64,000 nucleotides of DNA from Glycomyces sp. TRM65418 (lineage in GTDB: Bacteria; Actinomycetota; Actinomycetes; Mycobacteriales; Micromonosporaceae). Under the pieces are notes generated by a model. It was not told where the DNA came from, made no database searches, and worked only from the letters and a program-made list of their open reading frames with translations. The translations under genes and the position numbers were made by a program. Position 1 is the first letter of the stretch. Each line of letters opens with the position of its first letter. This document shows, in pieces, positions 60,388 to 64,000 of the stretch. Location: NCBI RefSeq assembly GCF_019710475.1, contig NZ_JAJFAX010000005.1, positions 62,001 to 126,000 on the forward strand, in the 5' to 3' direction.

Positions 60388-60393
60388 TTAGGC

Positions 60394-61137
60394 ATGGACC
60401 TCAACGCGGACCTTGGGGAGGGTTTCGGTCGCTGGGAGCTCACGGACGATGACGCACTGTTGCGCATCGTCACGAGCGCGAATGTCGCATGCGGTTTCCA
60501 CGCCGGCGACCCCGCCACCCTGCGCCGCGTCACCGCGCTGGCCGCCGCCGGGGGCGTGCGGATCGGCGCGCAAGTGTCCTATCGGGACCTCGCCGGGTTC
60601 GGGCGGCGCGAGATCGACGTCCCCGCCGCGGAACTGGCCGCCGAGGTCGCCTATCAGATCGGGGCGCTGCGCGTGTTCGCCGAAGCTGCGGGCCGACACG
60701 TGTCCTATGTGAAACCCCATGGGGCGCTGTATCACCGGACCGGCCGCGACCCGGTGCAGGCCGCCGCGGTGGTCGAAGGGGTCCGCTTGGCGGGCGTGGA
60801 CACCGTGCTCACCCAGCGCGGGAACGCGCTCGACCGACTCGCTTCCGAAGCCGGGCTGCGGGTCGTGGGTGAAGCCTTCGCCGACCGGGCATACCTCCCC
60901 GACGGGCGGCTGGCGCCGCGCGGGACGCCGGGCGCGCTGCTCGCTCCCGACGCGGCCGTGCGGCAGGCCGTGGAACTGGCGGTGGAAGGAGCGGTGACGG
61001 CGATCGACGGGACGCGCATCGCCGTTGCGGCCGCATCGATCTGCGTACACGGCGACGGTCGCGACGCGGTCGCGCTGGCCGCGTCCGTCAGGGCCGCATT
61101 GGACGAACGAGGCATCGACGTGGAGGCATTCTCGTGA
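60394..61137 (+). CDS. pxpA: 5-oxoprolinase subunit PxpA (LamB/YcsF family), 247 aa
   Basis: The opening MDLNADLGEGFGRWELTDD and SANVACGFHAGDP are diagnostic of LamB/YcsF, as are VSYVKPHGALYHRTGRD and GEAFADRAYLPDGRLAPRG. With PxpB and PxpC it forms the ATP-dependent 5-oxoprolinase that opens 5-oxo-L-proline to L-glutamate, clearing a common damage product of glutamine and glutamate. It heads a three-gene operon and overlaps pxpB by four bases. Confidence 0.95.
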   Translation: MDLNADLGEGFGRWELTDDDALLRIVTSANVACGFHAGDPATLRRVTALAAAGGVRIGAQVSYRDLAGFGRREIDVPAAELAAEVAYQIGALRVFAEAAGRHVSYVKPHGALYHRTGRDPVQAAAVVEGVRLAGVDTVLTQRGNALDRLASEAGLRVVGEAFADRAYLPDGRLAPRGTPGALLAPDAAVRQAVELAVEGAVTAIDGTRIAVAAASICVHGDGRDAVALAASVRAALDERGIDVEAFS

Positions 61138-61787
61138 GTACCGGAAGAACCACCGCCGCCCATCGGCTCAGGCCCCTCCCGGCCGGGCCGCGGGGCATCC
61201 TGATCGACTGCGGCACCAGCGAGGCCGCGCGCTCCTGCTACCGCTCGCTGCAGAGCCGGCGCATGTCCGGTCTCCTGGAGGCCGCCGACCTGGTGCCGGG
61301 GGCGACCACCGTGCTGGTGGACGGGATCGACGAGCCGGAGCTGCTGGCCGCCGAACTGCCGGGCTGGCCGCTCACCGACGAGCCCGACGCGGGGGGCGAG
61401 GCCGTCGAGATCCCCGTCTGCTACGACGGACCCGACCTCGAGGCCGTCGCCGAACTGTGGGGGGTGGCCCCGGAGGCGGTGGCCGACATCCATTCGGGGA
61501 TCGAGTACGAGTCGGCGTTCTGCGGATTCTCGCCCGGCTTCGCCTACCTCGAAGGGCTGCCCGAGCGCTACCAGGTACCGCGCCGCGAGAACCCGAGGAC
61601 CACGGTGCCGGCCGGGTCCGTGGCCGTGGCCGGGCCGTACACCGGCGTCTATCCGCGCACGAGTCCCGGCGGCTGGCAGCTCATCGCGACGATGACGAAT
61701 CCCGGTCGACTGTGGAACGAGCACCGCGAGCCCGCGGCGCTCCTGGTGCCCGGCACGCGCGTGCGGTTCGCGGCGGTGCGCGTATGA
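61134..61787 (+). CDS. pxpB: 5-oxoprolinase subunit PxpB (KipI-like), 217 aa
   Basis: The allophanate hydrolase subunit 1 signature is present: VEIPVCYDGPDLEAVAELWG, then GIEYESAFCGFSPGFAYLEGLP and VPAGSVAVAGPYTGVYPRTSPGGWQLI. It binds with PxpC to form the ATP-dependent half of the enzyme. GTG start overlaps the pxpA stop, and its stop overlaps the pxpC ATG. Confidence 0.95.
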   Translation: MSTGRTTAAHRLRPLPAGPRGILIDCGTSEAARSCYRSLQSRRMSGLLEAADLVPGATTVLVDGIDEPELLAAELPGWPLTDEPDAGGEAVEIPVCYDGPDLEAVAELWGVAPEAVADIHSGIEYESAFCGFSPGFAYLEGLPERYQVPRRENPRTTVPAGSVAVAGPYTGVYPRTSPGGWQLIATMTNPGRLWNEHREPAALLVPGTRVRFAAVRV

Positions 61788-62674
61788 GCCACATCGAGAT
61801 CCTTCGCGCGGGCGTGCTCACGACCTGCCAGGACGCCGGGCGTCCCGGCTGGGGGCACTTGGCGGTGCCGCCCTCGGGGGCCGCGGACCGGCCGTCGTGG
61901 CGGCTCGCGAACCAGCTGGCGGGCAACCCGACCGGGGCGTGCGCGCTGGAGACGACGTTGAACGGATGCACCGTGAAGGCGCACCGGAACGTGACCGTGG
62001 TCGTGGGCGGCGCGCCGTGCCCGGTCACCGTGGACGGGCGGCCGGAGGCCTGGGGGCAGCCGGTGAAGCTGCAGGCCGGTTCGGTGCTGGACGCCGGGCC
62101 CGCCGAGGTCGGCGTGCGCTCGTATCTGGCGTTCTCCGGTGGGCTGCATCCGAAGTCGAGCCTCGGTTCGCATTCGACGTGCCTGCTCTCGGGTTTGGGG
62201 CCGGCGCCGCTGAGCGACGGCGACACGATCCCGCTGGGGCCGAGTCCGGCGCATCCGCCGCTGCCGACGCAGTGGCCCGCGCCGTGGTCGGGAGTCGGCG
62301 AGGAACTCGTGCTGAAGCTCCATTTGGGACCGAGGATCGAGTGGTTCCAACCGGAGGCGGTGGCCGAGCTGGCGCGCGGGGTGTGGACCGTTTCGGAGCA
62401 TTCCAACCGGATCGGGCTGCGGCTGGAGGGTCCGGTGCTCCGACGGGCCGATGCGAAGGCGGAGCTGCCGAGCGAGGGGATCGCGGCGGGGGCGCTGCAG
62501 GTGCCGCCGAACGGGCAGCCGATCCTGTTCGGCCCCGACCACCCGACGACGGGCGGCTACCCGGTGATCGGCGTGGTGGGCCCGGAGGCGCAGGCGGCCG
62601 CGGCGCAGGCGCGGCCGGGGACCCCGATCAGGTTCGTGCCGATCCCGATGCCCCATTGGAGCAAGCGGGTCTGA
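61784..62674 (+). CDS. pxpC: 5-oxoprolinase subunit PxpC (KipA-like), 296 aa
   Basis: The allophanate hydrolase subunit 2 pattern is clear: IEILRAGVLTTCQDAGRPGWGHLAVPPSGAAD, RSYLAFSGGL, VSEHSNRIGLRLEGP, LPSEGIAAGALQVPPNGQPI and HPTTGGYPVIGVV. It completes the PxpABC set. It is the last gene of the operon, followed by a 446-base repeat-rich convergent gap. Confidence 0.95.
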   Translation: MSHIEILRAGVLTTCQDAGRPGWGHLAVPPSGAADRPSWRLANQLAGNPTGACALETTLNGCTVKAHRNVTVVVGGAPCPVTVDGRPEAWGQPVKLQAGSVLDAGPAEVGVRSYLAFSGGLHPKSSLGSHSTCLLSGLGPAPLSDGDTIPLGPSPAHPPLPTQWPAPWSGVGEELVLKLHLGPRIEWFQPEAVAELARGVWTVSEHSNRIGLRLEGPVLRRADAKAELPSEGIAAGALQVPPNGQPILFGPDHPTTGGYPVIGVVGPEAQAAAAQARPGTPIRFVPIPMPHWSKRV

Positions 62675-62703
62675 CGCGTCGGCCGCTCGCGTAGGGCCAC
62701 ACG

Positions 62704-62819
62704 TTCGAGTGCATTCCGCGCGGGCGGCCGGTTTCGGCGGCGGTTCTTGTCGGACCCGCCTGCCACGATCGGCCCGAGACTTCCTTCCCCTCTCGGGAGG
62801 GCGGGGGTTGGGGACGGCC
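62704..62819 (-). repeat. Dispersed intergenic repeat, copy 3
   Basis: The minus strand carries the GATCGTGGCAG core (62770-62760) and the flanking ACCCCCGCCCTCCCGAG block in the same order as copies 1 and 2. It lies just after pxpC. It is the most diverged copy. Confidence 0.6.
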
Positions 62820-62947
62820 GGACCCCGGGGCTTGCAGCGGCTCGTGCGATCGGCCTGTCGCGGCGGTCTGGCGCGAAGGCTCTCGCGGTTTGCGAGCGCA
62901 CTCGCCAGGCGCGTCGTCTCCAGGGGCCTCGTCGCTGCGGAGTGGCA

Positions 62948-63123
62948 GTTGTTCGAGCGCGCGGTCGTTCGCCGGCGCCGTCGTTCAGAAGCGCTGCCGT
63001 TCAGGAGGACTGTCGTTCAGGAGGACTGTCGTTCAGGACCGCTGCCACCTAGAGGCGCTGTCGTTCAGGAGCACTGCCGTGCGAGCGCGCGGCGATGCGG
63101 GAGCGCCGCCGTTCGAGGACTCA
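62948..63123. repeat. 16-bp tandem repeat array, about 11 units
   Basis: Consecutive 16-base units run without spacers from 62948 to the stop codon at 63121-63123. The clearest are GCCGTTCAGGAGGACT (62996), GTCGTTCAGGAGGACT (63012), GTCGTTCAGGACCGCT (63028) and GTCGTTCAGGAGCACT (63060). Outer units are degenerate. The array fills the end of the convergent gap. Confidence 0.75.
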
Positions 63124-64000
63124 GTCGCCCAAGGCCTGAGCGAAGTCGGCGATGAGGTCCTCCGCGGCCTCGATGCCCGTGGAGAACCGGATGAGGTCGT
63201 CGCCGATCCCCGCCGCCGCCCGCTCCTCGGCGGTCATCTTGGCGTGGCTGCTGATCGCCGGTCGCGTCATCAGCGACTCCACTCCGCCCAGGCTCGCGGC
63301 CGGATACGGAATGCGCAGCGTCCGCAGAAGGCGCTCGGCCGCGTCCAGGCCCCCGGCGGGCCGGAACGCCAGCATCGATCCGAAGCCGTCGAACAGCGCC
63401 GCGGCCCGCTCATGGTCGGGGTGCGAGGCCAGGCCCGGGTAGTGCACGTCGGCGATCGCCTCGTGCTCCTCCAGGAACCGCGCCAACGCGAGCGCGTTCT
63501 CGTTCTGCGCCCGCACCCGCAGGGCGAGGGTCTTGAGTCCGCGCGAGAGCAGGAACGCCGCGTTCGGGTCGAGGCTGCCGCCGAAGAGCATCAGCTGGTG
63601 GCGCACGCGCTCGATCCGCTCGGCCGAGCCCGTGACGACGCCGGCGACGAGGTCGGAATGGCCGTTGAGGGCCTTGGTCGCGGAGTGGCACACCAGGTCG
63701 TAGCCGACGGTGTGGGGCCGGAACAGCACCGGGGTGGGGAAAGTGTTGTCGATGATGGAGGTCAGGCCGTGCTCGCGTGCGAAGCGGGCGAGTCCGGCGA
63801 GGTCGCCGACCCGCACGAGCGGGTTGGTGATCGACTCGACGTAGACGGCTTTGGTCTCGGGCCGGAGCGCGGCCTCCCAGGCGGCGGGGTCATCGGCGTC
63901 GACGAAGTCGACGCCCCAGCCGATCCGCCGGGCCTCCTCGGCGAGGAGGGCGTGGGTGCCGCCGTAGAGGTTCCCGGCGACGATCAGGCGGTCGCCGCCG
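63121..64000 (-). CDS. Cystathionine gamma-synthase/lyase-type PLP enzyme, 5' end outside window
   Basis: The frame is open to the window end, so the N-terminus is missing. The PLP Schiff-base Lys is in CHSATKALNGHSD (codon 63673-63675). LVRVGDLAGLARFAREHGLTSIIDNTFPTPVLFRP, ESLMTRPAISSHAKM and IRFSTGIEAAEDLIAD are typical of the Cys/Met metabolism class, which makes or breaks cystathionine, homocysteine or methionine. The exact reaction is not decidable from this part. The stop codon lies in the last unit of the 16-bp repeat array. Confidence 0.92.
   Translation of the reverse strand, partial: GGDRLIVAGNLYGGTHALLAEEARRIGWGVDFVDADDPAAWEAALRPETKAVYVESITNPLVRVGDLAGLARFAREHGLTSIIDNTFPTPVLFRPHTVGYDLVCHSATKALNGHSDLVAGVVTGSAERIERVRHQLMLFGGSLDPNAAFLLSRGLKTLALRVRAQNENALALARFLEEHEAIADVHYPGLASHPDHERAAALFDGFGSMLAFRPAGGLDAAERLLRTLRIPYPAASLGGVESLMTRPAISSHAKMTAEERAAAGIGDDLIRFSTGIEAAEDLIADFAQALGD

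Larger units (their letters stand above)
59965..60393. other. Divergent control region between glycosidase and pxpABC
   Basis: A 429-base spacer. It contains the palindrome GCAAC-T-GTTGC at 60043-60053 near the glycosidase start and the pxpA -10 box at 60382-60387. No gene was found. Confidence 0.45.

Noticed and set aside
62948..63123. CRISPR array
   Set aside because: Units of 16 bp follow each other without spacers and no cas gene is present.

Overview
This window is a gene-dense stretch of actinobacterial chromosome, with roughly 70% GC and strong G/C third-position bias. GlnR, DUF1416 (SseC) beside a CysA-type rhodanese, DUF1707 and DUF2993 proteins, WXG100-type secretion substrates and an ECF41 sigma factor all fit this assignment. 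The overall mix suggests a filamentous or Glycomyces/Micromonospora-like actinomycete, but the sequence alone does not fix the genus. I found no tRNA, rRNA, CRISPR array, IS element or prophage.

Layout. 1-1.8 kb: the end of a Gfo/Idh/MocA oxidoreductase and a hypothetical protein. 2.1-17 kb: three related type VII secretion (WXG100/ESX) substrate cassettes. Each has one or two YbaB/EbfC-like proteins, a helical target of about 100 residues, and a 310-400 residue WXG protein with membrane-active helices. Two cassettes also carry, facing the others, a long Gly/Pro-rich WXG protein with a shared C-terminal WGxxNExxDPYA tail and a small TWxNLQ protein. No ESX core gene (EccC, EccD, MycP) is present. 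17-18.2 kb: a membrane protein and a frame-broken gene remnant. 18.5-26 kb: a compact type IV secretion-like operon: small two-helix protein, PrgI/VirB3-like protein, VirB4-like ATPase, TrbL/VirB6-like protein, VirB8-like protein, and a transglycosylase-M23 wall hydrolase. It ends at a strong terminator.

The most striking signal is at 19552-19683. Five perfect TTATCCACA DnaA boxes, four of them in pairs spaced 21 bp, lie inside the ATPase coding sequence and read as a Tyr-Pro-Gln repeat. They use TAT and CCA codons, while every other tyrosine in the gene is TAC. Two more perfect boxes lie at 39091-39144. This looks like a DnaA-binding or titration locus hidden in a gene.

26-41.6 kb: mostly hypothetical and membrane proteins, with a GNAT acetyltransferase, a ParB-like protein, a SAM methyltransferase, a HEAT-repeat protein, a DUF559-type nuclease-fold protein and a DUF1707 protein. 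41.8-46.4 kb: a secreted subtilase and a secreted GH43 arabinanase. 46.6-54.9 kb: glnR, a membrane protein, a DUF2993 lipid-binding-type protein, a thiosulfate sulfurtransferase-sseC pair behind a cysteine-containing leader peptide, a phosphotransferase, and an ECF41 sigma factor-AhpD-like operon with a textbook autoregulatory promoter. 55-64 kb: an orphan nuoD, a DUF1707 protein, two tandem SUKH-like immunity proteins, a trypsin-like protease, a GH43-type beta-propeller, the pxpABC 5-oxoprolinase operon and a Cys/Met-metabolism PLP enzyme cut by the window end.

Regulation visible in the sequence includes many perfect GC-rich terminator hairpins and a recurrent leaderless promoter pattern: a TAnnnT -10 box 6-7 nt before the start codon at eight genes. 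Three copies of a roughly 100 bp dispersed intergenic repeat and one 16-bp tandem repeat array are also present.
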